From: Clostridiales bacterium
GTDB taxonomy: Bacteria; Bacillota; Clostridia; Christensenellales; Aristaeellaceae
Direction of reading: 5' to 3'
NCBI GenBank assembly: GCA_012513645.1
Contig: JAAZBU010000021.1
Location: 1 to 38,377, forward strand
Length of the DNA stretch: 38,377 bases
Shown here: positions 1 through 7,670 of the stretch, in pieces
Layout: every line of letters starts with the position of its first letter
Position numbering within the stretch: the first letter of the stretch is position 1
The notes under the pieces: model-generated
What the model was told of the DNA's origin: nothing
The model's database searches: none
Seen by the model: only the letters and a program-made list of their open reading frames with translations
Program-made: the position numbers and the translations under genes

Positions 1-430
1 TGCTCAGCCCATTGCCGCCCAGGGTATTGCGGGTGAAGGGCACCAGCAGCTTGAGCCCGAAGAAGCCGTAGACCACCGAAGGGATGCCGGCCAGCAGGGC
101 GATGGCGGGTTTCATGATCTTGACCACGGGCTTGGCCGCAAAGCGGGCCATCAGGATGGCGGTCAGCACACCGATGGGTGCGCCGAGCAGAAGCGCGCCA
201 AAGGTGACCAGAAAGGATCCGACGATCATCGGCAGGATGCCAAAGATGCCGCGGGTGGGGGCCCATTCGGTGCCGGTGATGAAATCCCATACGGAATACT
301 CGGCAAAGAAGGGCAGGCCGTTGGCAAACAGGAAGTAGCAGATGACGCCGACCGCGAAAATACAGACACATGCGGAGGCTAAGAACAGCCCCCGCATGAG
401 TCCTTCGGAAACGTTTTTCCGATGTTGCAT
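1..430 (-). CDS. pstC: Phosphate ABC transporter permease PstC (partial, C-terminus outside window)
   Basis: This is the N-terminal 143 residues of one of the two membrane permeases of the high-affinity phosphate importer PstSCAB. The ORF track misses it because it runs off the window edge. Translation from the ATG at 430 gives a short cytoplasmic start, a first membrane helix (LASACVCIFAVGVICYFLF), a periplasm-facing segment with the PstC-typical phrase TEWAPTRGIFGILPMI, a second helix, and the start of the permease core (IALLAGIPSVVYGFFGL), which is the conserved loop that contacts the ATPase. It starts 4 bp after the pstS stop, so the two are co-transcribed. pstA and pstB are expected beyond the left edge, but that cannot be checked here. 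Confidence 0.93.
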   Translation of the reverse strand, partial: MQHRKNVSEGLMRGLFLASACVCIFAVGVICYFLFANGLPFFAEYSVWDFITGTEWAPTRGIFGILPMIVGSFLVTFGALLLGAPIGVLTAILMARFAAKPVVKIMKPAIALLAGIPSVVYGFFGLKLLVPFTRNTLGGNGLS

Positions 431-434
431 GATG

Positions 435-1316
435 TTACTTGCTCAGCGCGTCCCAGGTGGTGACTTCGCCGGTGAACACCTGGCGAACCTGCTCAACCGT
501 GATGTCTTCCACGGGGTTAGCCAGATTGACAACCACGGCGATGCCGTCGTTGCCGATGACGATGGGCTGCGCGCCCTTCTCTACTTCACTGTCCTTGAGC
601 AGGCGGGAAGCCATGCCGATGCCGTAGGTGCCATCCAGGGCGCCGGTGACGCCGGCGGAAGAACCGGTGGACTGCACTTCAATCTTGGCTTCGGGGTTCA
701 GCTCCATGTAGGCTTCGGCCAGCAGTTCCATGACGGGGGCCACGGAGGTGGAGCCGCCCACGGTCAGGCTGCCGGACTTGTTGGCGGCTTCGTAGCTGGG
801 GGTCTCATCGGTGGCGCCGGACACGAGGCCGTCTTCAGACACGATGGCCTGGCCTTCCTTGCTCATCACAAAGGCCATGAAGTCGATGGCCAGCTCGTCA
901 GTCAGCTCGCCCTTGGTGACCACGTTGAAGGGACGGGCGATCTTGTAGGTGCCGTTGAGGATGTTCTCGGTGGAAGCCTCGACGCCTTCGACCTTCAGGG
1001 CCTTGACGGTGTCGTTGTGCATCACCGAGGAGAGGGAGGCGTAGCCGATGCCGGCCTGGTTGTCGGCAACGGTGGTCAGCACGAGGTTGGTGCCGTTGGA
1101 GATGATGGCTTCGCTGTAGGTGTTATCCTTCTCTTTGCCGGCAGCGTCTTTTGCCAGAACGCCGGTCAGCTCAACGAAGGCGCCGCGGGTGCCGCTGCCC
1201 TCTTCACGGGAGACGACGGTGATGGTCTGCGCGGCGTCAAACTGGGCGGCCAGCGCGGTGAGGCCCAGGGCCAGGGTGAGGATCAGCAGCAGGGCGGTGA
1301 AAGAACGTAATTTCAT
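435..1316 (-). CDS. pstS: Phosphate-binding protein PstS, permuted domain order
   Basis: Extracellular phosphate-binding component of the Pst transporter, 293 residues, starting at an ATG with an AGGAGG ribosome site. Residues 5-24 form a signal peptide; no lipobox cysteine is visible, which is unusual for a Gram-positive PstS. Both halves of the periplasmic-binding fold are recognisable, but in reversed order compared with classical PstS. SREEGSGTRGAF (residues 36-47), normally mid-protein, comes first. GSTSVAP (188-194), TGSSAG and GMASR (234-238), normally N-terminal, come last. The chain stops at FTGEVTTWDALSK, where the classical protein would continue into the GSGTR half. This arrangement resembles a circular permutation. 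I recall similar proteins from other Clostridia, so it may be a lineage form. It is the first gene of the pst operon. Confidence 0.93.
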   Translation of the reverse strand: MKLRSFTALLLILTLALGLTALAAQFDAAQTITVVSREEGSGTRGAFVELTGVLAKDAAGKEKDNTYSEAIISNGTNLVLTTVADNQAGIGYASLSSVMHNDTVKALKVEGVEASTENILNGTYKIARPFNVVTKGELTDELAIDFMAFVMSKEGQAIVSEDGLVSGATDETPSYEAANKSGSLTVGGSTSVAPVMELLAEAYMELNPEAKIEVQSTGSSAGVTGALDGTYGIGMASRLLKDSEVEKGAQPIVIGNDGIAVVVNLANPVEDITVEQVRQVFTGEVTTWDALSK

Positions 1317-1360
1317 GATTTTTCCTCCTCGTCATTTACATCGTTTCGATGCAGTTTCAA

Positions 1361-1413
1361 GGTAAAGCCTGCGTGTAAAAGGAGGGGGGCCGTTTGTGTA
1401 AAATCCATGTAAA
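1361..1413 (-). promoter_or_regulatory. PhoP-box-like TTTACA repeats upstream of pstS
   Basis: On the minus strand three exact TTTACA hexamers (plus-strand TGTAAA at 1374, 1397 and 1408) and one TTTACC (1361) face pstS. The distal pair is spaced exactly 11 bp, and the pairs lie about two helical turns apart. This matches the TT(A/T)ACA direct repeats with 11-bp period bound by PhoP in Bacillus. The position upstream of a pst operon supports phosphate-starvation control. PhoPR itself is not in the window. Confidence 0.6.
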
Positions 1414-1452
1414 ATCGCCGCCCGCCCGCGGCCATTTCCGGCCAGGTTTTCC

Positions 1453-1481
1453 TTTCCCGATGCGGCCATGTGTGCTATGAT
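1453..1481 (+). promoter_or_regulatory. Candidate promoter of the ppk2 gene
   Basis: TTTCCC (1453-1458), a 17-bp spacer and TATGAT (1476-1481), preceded by TGC to make an extended -10. It lies 44 bp before the ppk2 start and about 40 bp from the PhoP-like repeats of the divergent pst operon. The -35 is poor, so an activator or the extended -10 may carry the promoter. Confidence 0.45.
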
Positions 1482-1524
1482 ACGGGCAAATCACACAAAC
1501 CAACATCATCAGGGAGGAAACGCG

Positions 1525-2388
1525 ATGAAGATCGATCAATACCGCATCCGGCCAAAGGAGCAGGTGGACCTGTCCAAGTGCCCCACCCGCCGGCCCGACA
1601 AGGCCGACAAGCAGGAGATCACCCAGCGGCTGATGCCCGAGAATATTGACAAAATGGCCGACCTGCAGGAAAGGCTGTACGCTGAAAACCGCTACGCCCT
1701 GCTCATCTGCCTGCAGGCCATGGATGCCGCCGGCAAGGATGGCGCCATCAAGCATGTGATGACCGGCCTCAACCCCCAGGGTACGCAGGTGGTGGCCTTC
1801 AAGCAGCCCTCCAGCGAGGAGCTGGATCACGACTACCTCTGGCGCATCGGGCGCGCGCTGCCCCGCCGGGGCGAGGTGGGCATCTTCAACCGCAGCCACT
1901 ATGAGGAAGTCATCGTGGCCAAGGTGCACAACCTGGTGGCCAACCAGCAACTGCCAAAGGAGCTGGTGGACGATGGCATCTGGCAGCAGCGCTACCGCCA
2001 GATCAATGATTTTGAGCAGTATCTGTATGAGAACGGCATCCGCACGGTCAAGATCTACCTCAACCTATCAAAGGACGAGCAGCGCGACCGCCTGCTGGAC
2101 CGCATCAACGAGCCGGACAAGAACTGGAAGTTCTCCTCCGGCGATGTGCGCGAGCGCAAATATTGGGATGAATACATGAAGGCGTACGAGGAGATGATGG
2201 AGCAGACCTCCACCCGGCACGCCCCCTGGTATGCTGTGCCGGCGGACAACAAGTGGTATGCCCGCTATGTGATCTCCGAGATCGTCAAGCAGCAGTTAGA
2301 GCAGATCAACCCCCAGTACCCCGAGCTGGCCCAGGCCGAGCGCGATGTGCTGGAGGAGTGCCGGGTGCTGCTGGAGAATGGCAATTAA
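1525..2388 (+). CDS. ppk2: Polyphosphate kinase 2 family protein (PPK2)
   Basis: Cytoplasmic PPK2-family phosphotransferase of 287 residues, single-domain (class I or III length). It moves phosphate between polyphosphate and nucleotides, either making NTPs from NDPs or phosphorylating NMPs; the direction cannot be told from sequence. The Walker A motif is AMDAAGKDGAIKHV, and the Walker B/polyP region is RRGEVGIFNRSHYEEV, the family hallmark. A lid segment with basic residues (SKDEQRDRLLDRI) follows. The start is set at 1525, not the track's 1468, because AGGGAGGAAA precedes this ATG and the protein begins like other family members (MKIDQYRIRP). It stands divergent from pstSC, so phosphate uptake and polyphosphate use are probably linked. 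Its end overlaps the convergent AlkZ-like gene by 4 bp, with no terminator between them. Confidence 0.93.
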   Translation: MKIDQYRIRPKEQVDLSKCPTRRPDKADKQEITQRLMPENIDKMADLQERLYAENRYALLICLQAMDAAGKDGAIKHVMTGLNPQGTQVVAFKQPSSEELDHDYLWRIGRALPRRGEVGIFNRSHYEEVIVAKVHNLVANQQLPKELVDDGIWQQRYRQINDFEQYLYENGIRTVKIYLNLSKDEQRDRLLDRINEPDKNWKFSSGDVRERKYWDEYMKAYEEMMEQTSTRHAPWYAVPADNKWYARYVISEIVKQQLEQINPQYPELAQAERDVLEECRVLLENGN

Positions 2389-3575
2389 GTCAAATCCATA
2401 TCGATGTCAAGCAGGTTGAGCCCCCGGAAGGCGGCGTATTCTTCCGCCTGAGCGCTTAGCGCCTGCCGGGCATCGGGGCCATCCTGCCACAGGGCCGCGC
2501 GGACAGTCAGTCCGCCGGCCTTTTTGGTGGCTGTCCAGGTGCCGGCAATGGCGCCCTCGTGCAATATGGCGCCGGGGTTGGATACCGTCTGCCACACGCG
2601 GCGCTGCCTGGCCTTGTCGGGCAGCAGGATATCCCGGTCGCGCTGGTCCAGGTAGGGGTCGTGGGGGCCCAGCAGCAGCCAGGGGCGCTGCGGGGCGGGT
2701 GGATCGGCCAGTGCCTCCCTGTCTGCCGACAGGATGAAGGCCTGCTTGCCCTCTGCCTGCACGGCCTCCATCTCCTGCGCGCAGGCTGCCCACATGCGCC
2801 GCGCCTGCGCGGGTGTGCAGCCCAGCCACTGCGCCAGCGCCCGGGGCGTGGCGGGGCCATAGCAGTGCACAAACCTGCGCACTAACAGCTGCACCGCCTC
2901 CGGCCGGGGCGTCAGCGGACGGCCCAGCCATCCCTTGAAGGATGTAAAGGCAGGGCTGCTGCCCCGGCGCTCGCCAAACACCACCAGCCCTAAAAGCGCG
3001 CAGGGCCGCAGCAAAAAGGAGACCACCGCCCCGCCCACCGTCTGGCGGTCGGGCTGCCCGTACATGGAGGGGGACGTCCAGATATCCCGCTTGTCCGGCG
3101 GGATCAGCGGCAACATATGCTCGGCCAGCAGCTGGTCCAGCGCTGCCTTGCTATGCACGGTCTCATTGTCCAGCGCGGGTATCACGCCCATTAGCGATTG
3201 CAGCAGCTCGTCAAAGGGCATGCCCAGCGCGTCCAGCGCCAGGCCGATGCCCCGGGTGTAGATCCACTCCTCACCCGCCTGAGGAATCAGCGCGGACAAA
3301 AAAACATCGGCCTCCCCGACGGGGAAGACGATGGGCGCGCCCCGCAGGCTCCACGCCTGCAGGAGGGACTTGTCGGGCGCCAGCAGCGCGTTCATATCCG
3401 CCGGGCCAAGGCCCTGCACGCGCGCAAAGAGCGATGCCTCCCACGCGCCGGGCGGCGTATTCTGCATTCCGCAGGCGCCTGCGGATTGCACGGCATGCTC
3501 TTTGCCCCTGCGCTCGGCCAGGCCGTGGGCCCACAGGCGGTACCGGCGGATGGACTGGGCGCTCACCTGCATCAT
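2385..3575 (-). CDS. Winged-helix DNA-binding protein of the AlkZ/YcaQ (HTH_42) family
   Basis: Protein of 396 residues resembling the HTH_42 superfamily of winged-helix DNA glycosylases (AlkZ, YcaQ), which remove bulky or cross-linked alkyl adducts. The evidence is overall length, the segment CGMQNTPPGAWEASLFARVQGL aligning with the family's QxQ/QxD catalytic region, a central winged-helix stretch (VRRFVHCYGPATPRALAQWLG) and a C-terminal beta-rich part (LHEGAIAGTWTATKKAGG). The catalytic QxQ (AlkZ) or QxD (YcaQ) reads QNT here, so the second polar side chain is changed; activity is uncertain. The start is the first of two adjacent ATGs after AGGGGA. It is the last gene of the minus-strand operon and begins 11 bp after the secreted-protein gene. 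The family call is good; the enzymatic role is inferred. Confidence 0.75.
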   Translation of the reverse strand: MMQVSAQSIRRYRLWAHGLAERRGKEHAVQSAGACGMQNTPPGAWEASLFARVQGLGPADMNALLAPDKSLLQAWSLRGAPIVFPVGEADVFLSALIPQAGEEWIYTRGIGLALDALGMPFDELLQSLMGVIPALDNETVHSKAALDQLLAEHMLPLIPPDKRDIWTSPSMYGQPDRQTVGGAVVSFLLRPCALLGLVVFGERRGSSPAFTSFKGWLGRPLTPRPEAVQLLVRRFVHCYGPATPRALAQWLGCTPAQARRMWAACAQEMEAVQAEGKQAFILSADREALADPPAPQRPWLLLGPHDPYLDQRDRDILLPDKARQRRVWQTVSNPGAILHEGAIAGTWTATKKAGGLTVRAALWQDGPDARQALSAQAEEYAAFRGLNLLDIDMDLT

Positions 3576-3586
3576 GGGTTGATCCC

Positions 3587-4234
3587 CTAATTCATCAGCC
3601 GGATGGGGGTGATGTCAATGGTCTTGGCGATGCGCAGCAGCAGGGCGATGGCCTCCTCATAGCCCATGTGCGGGCTTTGCAGGCCAAAGATGTACTCGTT
3701 GTGCTCATCATAATAGTCCAGGTACACGACGCACCAGGTTTCCTCCTGCCCCTGCTCGCCGTCCACTTCGTAGAGGGTGGCATTCTCCAGCATGGGGCCC
3801 GCGGGCAAGTCGTGGATGATGGCCGCATCGTGGGCAAAGCGCAGGTTGCGCGCGCCCTGGGCGGCCATGTCGTCCGCCACCAGGGCCAGGTATTCCGGCA
3901 GGCGGGCGGCTTCCTCCGCCAGGTTTTTGTAGGTGGGGCGCTTGAGCTGGAAGAAGAACTGCCAGCGGCCGTCCATGCTCTCCCAAAGGCGGGCATCCCA
4001 CACGCGGTCGGGCCCGTCCTTGGTGTCCCAATAGGCATCCTCGAGCACCATTTCGCCCGGCAGGCTGAAGCCGTAGCGGTACACCAAGTTGTCATGCCGG
4101 CGCATGGGCAGGTGCCTGGGGGCGGCATCCCCCCAGCTGACGGCCGGATCAACCTGGGTGGGGGCGCTGCCCAGGGCGGGCAGGCTCAGGGCCAGCAGGC
4201 AGACAAGCAGCGCCAGAGACATCCATCTTTTCAT
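3587..4234 (-). CDS. Secreted protein of unknown function
   Basis: I do not recognise this 215-residue protein. Residues 5-22 (MSLALLVCLLALSLPALG) form a clear signal peptide with no lipobox cysteine at the cleavage region, so a soluble secreted product is likely. The mature part is rich in aromatic and acidic residues (WDTKDGPDRVWDARLWESMDGRWQFFFQL) and has a short helical end (YEEAIALLLRIAKTID). One cysteine is present in the mature part (WCVVYLDYYDEH). The start has a strong AAGGAGG site and overlaps the MFS stop in an ATGA, so it is translationally coupled to the transporter. Residues 50-170 read like an alternating beta sheet, somewhat like small lipid- or ligand-binding secreted proteins, but no family can be named. 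Confidence 0.7.
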   Translation of the reverse strand: MKRWMSLALLVCLLALSLPALGSAPTQVDPAVSWGDAAPRHLPMRRHDNLVYRYGFSLPGEMVLEDAYWDTKDGPDRVWDARLWESMDGRWQFFFQLKRPTYKNLAEEAARLPEYLALVADDMAAQGARNLRFAHDAAIIHDLPAGPMLENATLYEVDGEQGQEETWCVVYLDYYDEHNEYIFGLQSPHMGYEEAIALLLRIAKTIDITPIRLMN

Positions 4235-5448
4235 GCGGTTCCTCCTTGCAGCGGCTGTGCGCGGCGCGCGCGCACAACGGTATACACCATCAGCCCCACC
4301 AGCGCCAGCGGGAAAACCGTGGCCGCGGCAAAGCCCCAGATCAGGCGGCCGTCCGCCATGTCGCTCACAAAGCCCACCAAAGACGGGCCCACAGAGCAGC
4401 CCACGTCGCCCGCCAGCGCCAGCATGCCGTACATCACCGTGCCGCCCAGCGGCAGGCGCACGGCGGCCAGGCTAAGCGTGCCCGGCCAGAACACGCCCAC
4501 CGAGAAGCCCACCAGCCCCACCCCCAGGAAGGCCACCGCCGGCACGGGGGAGAGGATGAGCATCAGGTACCCGGCCACGCACAGCACGCCGCTGACCGCG
4601 ATGAAGCGCGGCAGGGAAAACCGCTCGGAAAACCGCGCGTGCAGCACCCGGGACAGGCCCATCGTGGTGGCGAAAAAGGCGGGGCCGGCCAGATCGCCCA
4701 CGGCCTTTGATACCCCAAGGCCGCTCTCGGCAAAGGCAGAGGCCCACTGCGATACGCTTTGCTCCGCAGCACCCGAGCACACCATCAGCACAAACAAAAA
4801 CCAGAAGGCCGGCCGCCGCAGGGTGTGCAACGCGCCCTTCATGCCCTGGTGACCGGGCGGCTGGGTGATGGGCACGCGGGTGAAGTACCACGCGTCCGCC
4901 AGCGGCAGCAGCGCCCAGATGACGGCCAGCACGCGCCAGTGGCGGATGCCGAATGCCAGGAAAAACGCGGCCGATACCAGCACCACAAACACATGCCCCC
5001 AGCAGTAGAAGGAGTGCATCAGGCTCATGGCGGCAGCCTTCTTTTCGGTGGGGCTGTGCTCCACAATGGGGCTGACCAGCACCTCGCACAGGCCGCCGCC
5101 CACGGCGTACACGGCCACCGCGATCATCAGCCCGGCAAAGGGGGCCATCAGGCCGGGCAGCACCGCCAGGCCAATCAGCCCCAGCGCCGCGCACACCTGG
5201 CCAAACACGATAGCCGGGCGGTAGCCCACCCGGTCCACCACAAAGGCGGCGATAAAGTCCGTCACCAGCTGCACAAAGAAGTTGAAGCCCACCAGCACCG
5301 CGATGTCGGTCAGGGTGAGGCCGAACTCGCCTTCAAAGGTGAGCAGCAGCAGGGGCACAAAGTTGTTGACCACCGCCTGGCTGCCGATGGCCAGGCCGCA
5401 GGCGTATAGCGTGTGCTTTGGGTCCAGCAGCCGGCGCTCGGGCCTCAC
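4231..5448 (-). CDS. Major facilitator superfamily transporter
   Basis: Inner-membrane secondary transporter of 405 residues with about 12 hydrophobic helices. The N-terminal half carries a motif-A-like loop between helices 2 and 3 (AAFVVDRVGYRPAIVFGQ, with the D-R-G-R pattern), and the arrangement resembles the sugar/organic-solute branch of the MFS. The substrate cannot be read from the sequence. It lies directly after carbamate kinase with a GTGA overlap (GTG start at 5448 preceded by GGAG), so a role in exchanging an amino acid or product of arginine breakdown is possible but speculative. It shows none of the APC-type features of the arginine/ornithine antiporter ArcD. Downstream it couples to the secreted protein gene. 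Confidence 0.85.
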   Translation of the reverse strand: MRPERRLLDPKHTLYACGLAIGSQAVVNNFVPLLLLTFEGEFGLTLTDIAVLVGFNFFVQLVTDFIAAFVVDRVGYRPAIVFGQVCAALGLIGLAVLPGLMAPFAGLMIAVAVYAVGGGLCEVLVSPIVEHSPTEKKAAAMSLMHSFYCWGHVFVVLVSAAFFLAFGIRHWRVLAVIWALLPLADAWYFTRVPITQPPGHQGMKGALHTLRRPAFWFLFVLMVCSGAAEQSVSQWASAFAESGLGVSKAVGDLAGPAFFATTMGLSRVLHARFSERFSLPRFIAVSGVLCVAGYLMLILSPVPAVAFLGVGLVGFSVGVFWPGTLSLAAVRLPLGGTVMYGMLALAGDVGCSVGPSLVGFVSDMADGRLIWGFAAATVFPLALVGLMVYTVVRARRAQPLQGGTA

Positions 5449-6383
5449 GCGGTCAACTCCGTGCCCGCGCGGCCCTGCAGGGCCTCCGCCGCCTTTTCAA
5501 GCGAGGTGACGATGGCCCGGCGGCCCGGGCCGCTTTTGACAAACCGCAGCGCGGCCTGCACCTTGGGCAGCATGGAGCCGGGGGCGAAGTGCCCCTCGCG
5601 GATGTACTGCTCGGCCTGCTGCACGCTCATGCGGGCCAGGTCCTGCTGATCGGGCCGGCCGTAGCAGGTGCTGATGCGCTCCACCGCGGTGAGGATCAGC
5701 AGGGTGTCGGCGTTCACATCCTCGGCCAGCCTTTCGGCGGCCAGGTCCTTGTCGATCACGGCGGCGGTGCCTGCCAGCGTGCCATCGGGCGCTTCTACCA
5801 CCGGGATGCCGCCGCCGCCCACGCACACCGGCACAAAGCCGGCATCCGAAAGCGCGCGGATGGCACTGAGCTCCACAATGCGCACCGGATCGGGCGAGGC
5901 CACCACCCGCCGCCAGCCGCGGCCCGCGTCCTCGCGCACGGTGTAGCCCTTTTCGCCGGCTATCTGCTCGGCCTCCTCCTGGGTGTAGAAGGGGCCGATG
6001 GGCTTGGTGGGGTTTTGAAAGCCGGGGTCATTTGCATCCACCACCACCTGGGTGAGCACCGTGACGGCAGTTTTGCCGATGCCGGCATCCTGCAGCGCCT
6101 CGCTCAGGCCCTGCTGCAAATGGTAGCCGATCAGCCCCTGGCTCATGGCGCCGCATACGTCAAAGGGCATGGCCGGGGTGATGGGGGTGGCGTGCTCATT
6201 TTGCAGCACGATGCGCCCCACCTGCGGGCCGTTGCCGTGCACCACCAGCACGCGGTTGTCCCGTGCCAGGGGCGCGATGAGCGCGCAGGTCTTTTTGACG
6301 ACGGCCAGCTGGGCCTCAGCCGTGGCCGGCCCCTTGGCCTCCTGCAGGGCATTTCCGCCCAGGGCGATGACGATGGTTTGCAT
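5445..6383 (-). CDS. arcC: Carbamate kinase
   Basis: Cytoplasmic carbamate kinase, final step of the arginine deiminase pathway: carbamoyl phosphate + ADP gives ATP + CO2 + NH3. The 312 residues match the family length. Signatures are ALGGNAL at the N-terminus, VVHGNGPQVG (about residue 45) and the SPDP/GGGGIPV segment. The start at 6383 was chosen over the track's 6434 because AAAGGAG sits 8 bp before this ATG, and family members begin a few residues before the ALGGNAL strand. An ATG 6 bp upstream is too close to the ribosome site. The gene sits between the pentapeptide-repeat gene (31 bp gap) and the MFS gene (GTGA overlap), not beside arcA, which is 12 kb away on the far side of the ornithine operon. 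Confidence 0.95.
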   Translation of the reverse strand: MQTIVIALGGNALQEAKGPATAEAQLAVVKKTCALIAPLARDNRVLVVHGNGPQVGRIVLQNEHATPITPAMPFDVCGAMSQGLIGYHLQQGLSEALQDAGIGKTAVTVLTQVVVDANDPGFQNPTKPIGPFYTQEEAEQIAGEKGYTVREDAGRGWRRVVASPDPVRIVELSAIRALSDAGFVPVCVGGGGIPVVEAPDGTLAGTAAVIDKDLAAERLAEDVNADTLLILTAVERISTCYGRPDQQDLARMSVQQAEQYIREGHFAPGSMLPKVQAALRFVKSGPGRRAIVTSLEKAAEALQGRAGTELTA

Positions 6384-6414
6384 TCCCATTACTCCTTTTA
6401 CAGGCAACTGCCTG

Positions 6415-7017
6415 TTACTCGCCAGAGGCGTCAAACTCTACCTTTACGCCGGCGGAGGCCAGCAGGCGCACCGCCTCGGGGAAGGAAAAGCGGGATTCAG
6501 CCACCTTGCACGTGGGCATGTCCACCACATAGCCCGCCGCGCCGCGAAAGTCGGCGCGCCGCAGGTCGCACTCGGCAAACTCGGTCCTGTGCAGCGCACA
6601 ATCCTTGAAGCTGCTGCCCGACAGGTCGCACCCGCTGAACAGGCAATCGGCCAGATCGCTGCCGCAAAAGCTGAAGCTGGGCAAGGCCATCCGGTGGAAG
6701 GTCGTGTACTTCAGCCGGCAACCGTGCAAGCTGTCCAGGGGCGGCATATACCGCGAGGCAGGTAGCCAGTCGGCCGCACTTATCCCCACCAGGTCGCAGA
6801 CGTCAAAGCGCAGGCTGCGGATCTGCGTGCGCCGGGAGGTCAGGTTGACCAGCCGGCACCCCGTCCAGGTGCACGCGGCGAAGGCGCAGTCGGTCAGCAC
6901 GCAGCTGTCAAAGGTGCAATCCTGAAACACGCAATCCACAAAGCGCATGTTGTCGAAGTGCTCATCCTCCAGGCGCAGGCCGGTAAAGGTCTGCCCCTCA
7001 TACAGCCGCTCAGCCAT
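6415..7017 (-). CDS. Pentapeptide-repeat protein
   Basis: A 200-residue protein built almost wholly from pentapeptide repeats, forming a right-handed quadrilateral beta helix. Repeat tracts include FVDCVFQDCTFDSCVLTDCAF (shortened in places) near residues 25-45 and FSFCGSDLADCLFSGCDLSG near 110-130, with the usual F/L every fifth residue and many cysteines. A non-repeat insert (about residues 80-105) splits two blocks, as in Qnr-type proteins that mimic DNA and shield gyrase. Whether this one protects gyrase is not known. The real start is MAERLYEG at 7017; the track's extension to 7257 is antisense to the GNAT gene. It overlaps the GNAT stop by 8 bp and precedes arcC. Confidence 0.82.
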   Translation of the reverse strand: MAERLYEGQTFTGLRLEDEHFDNMRFVDCVFQDCTFDSCVLTDCAFAACTWTGCRLVNLTSRRTQIRSLRFDVCDLVGISAADWLPASRYMPPLDSLHGCRLKYTTFHRMALPSFSFCGSDLADCLFSGCDLSGSSFKDCALHRTEFAECDLRRADFRGAAGYVVDMPTCKVAESRFSFPEAVRLLASAGVKVEFDASGE

Positions 7018-7606
7018 GGGCCGCTCCCTCCGGCCTGTAGGCCAGCAGATACCGGAAGCTGAACCCCTTGAGCGCGGCGGCCTTCTCGGGCTCGGTGCCC
7101 GTGCGCACAAAGCCCAGGCCCTCAAACAGCGGCAGCACCGCCTCATTGCCCTCCGTGACGTCCAGAGTATAAAGTTCGTAGGCCCGTTTGTCCAGAATGT
7201 GGCGCAGCATTTGCCGGGCCAGGCCCCGGCCGCGCGCCGTTTCGCGCACGGCCACAAAGTCCAGGTGCGCCTGCCCGGGGCGGAAGGCCTTGGGGCGGGT
7301 CACCATCTCGCGCAGCGCCGCGGCGGCCAGGTTGCCCTTGATAAAGCCCATGGCCTCCCGAAGCACTTGGGGCAGCACGGTGATGGCGTAGCCCGCCGCA
7401 TCCGACAGCGCCGCCGTGCCCACCACCCCGCCCTGCTCCTCTACCGCCACGGTGAAGCGCTCCGGGTGCAGCATGGGGGCCAGGCCCCGGGCCACGCCCT
7501 CCCGGTCCTGGGTGAGGGATTTGAACTGGTCAAAATACGCCTCGGCCATCGTGTCCGCGATGCCCCGGCGGTCAGTTTCGGTGCCGGGTCGGATCTGGTA
7601 GGTCAT
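7010..7606 (-). CDS. GNAT-family N-acetyltransferase
   Basis: Putative acetyl-CoA-dependent N-acetyltransferase of 198 residues. The acetyl-CoA pyrophosphate loop is seen as VRETARGRGLARQML (a Q/RxxGxG/A-type motif), preceded by the beta strand LDFVAV and followed by the conserved LYTLDVTEGNEAVLPLFEGLGFVRTGT, where the N-x-x-A-x-x-L-Y/F-x-x-x-G-F pattern is typical. The substrate is unknown. The start at 7606 has GAGGAAG upstream; the track's extension to 7681 has no ribosome site. It is the first gene of the six-gene minus-strand cluster ending with the AlkZ-like gene, and begins 64 bp after the AAA ATPase stop. No clear promoter was seen in that gap, so read-through from the ATPase gene is possible. 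Confidence 0.85.
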   Translation of the reverse strand: MTYQIRPGTETDRRGIADTMAEAYFDQFKSLTQDREGVARGLAPMLHPERFTVAVEEQGGVVGTAALSDAAGYAITVLPQVLREAMGFIKGNLAAAALREMVTRPKAFRPGQAHLDFVAVRETARGRGLARQMLRHILDKRAYELYTLDVTEGNEAVLPLFEGLGFVRTGTEPEKAAALKGFSFRYLLAYRPEGAAHG

Positions 7607-7670
7607 AAGCTTCCTCACTTTGCTCTTCGCGCAGAGGCGGGGTGATGGTAATTCGCCGGTCAGGGTGATG

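Noticed and set aside
342-1310. 322-aa plus-strand ORF
   Set aside because: Antisense to pstS; rich in Gly/His/Ala with no motif and no ribosome site, typical of high-GC shadow ORFs.
3434-4852. 472-aa plus-strand ORF
   Set aside because: Runs antisense across three coupled minus-strand genes, with no recognisable domain.
5418-6608. 396-aa plus-strand ORF
   Set aside because: Antisense to arcC; low-complexity composition, no motif.
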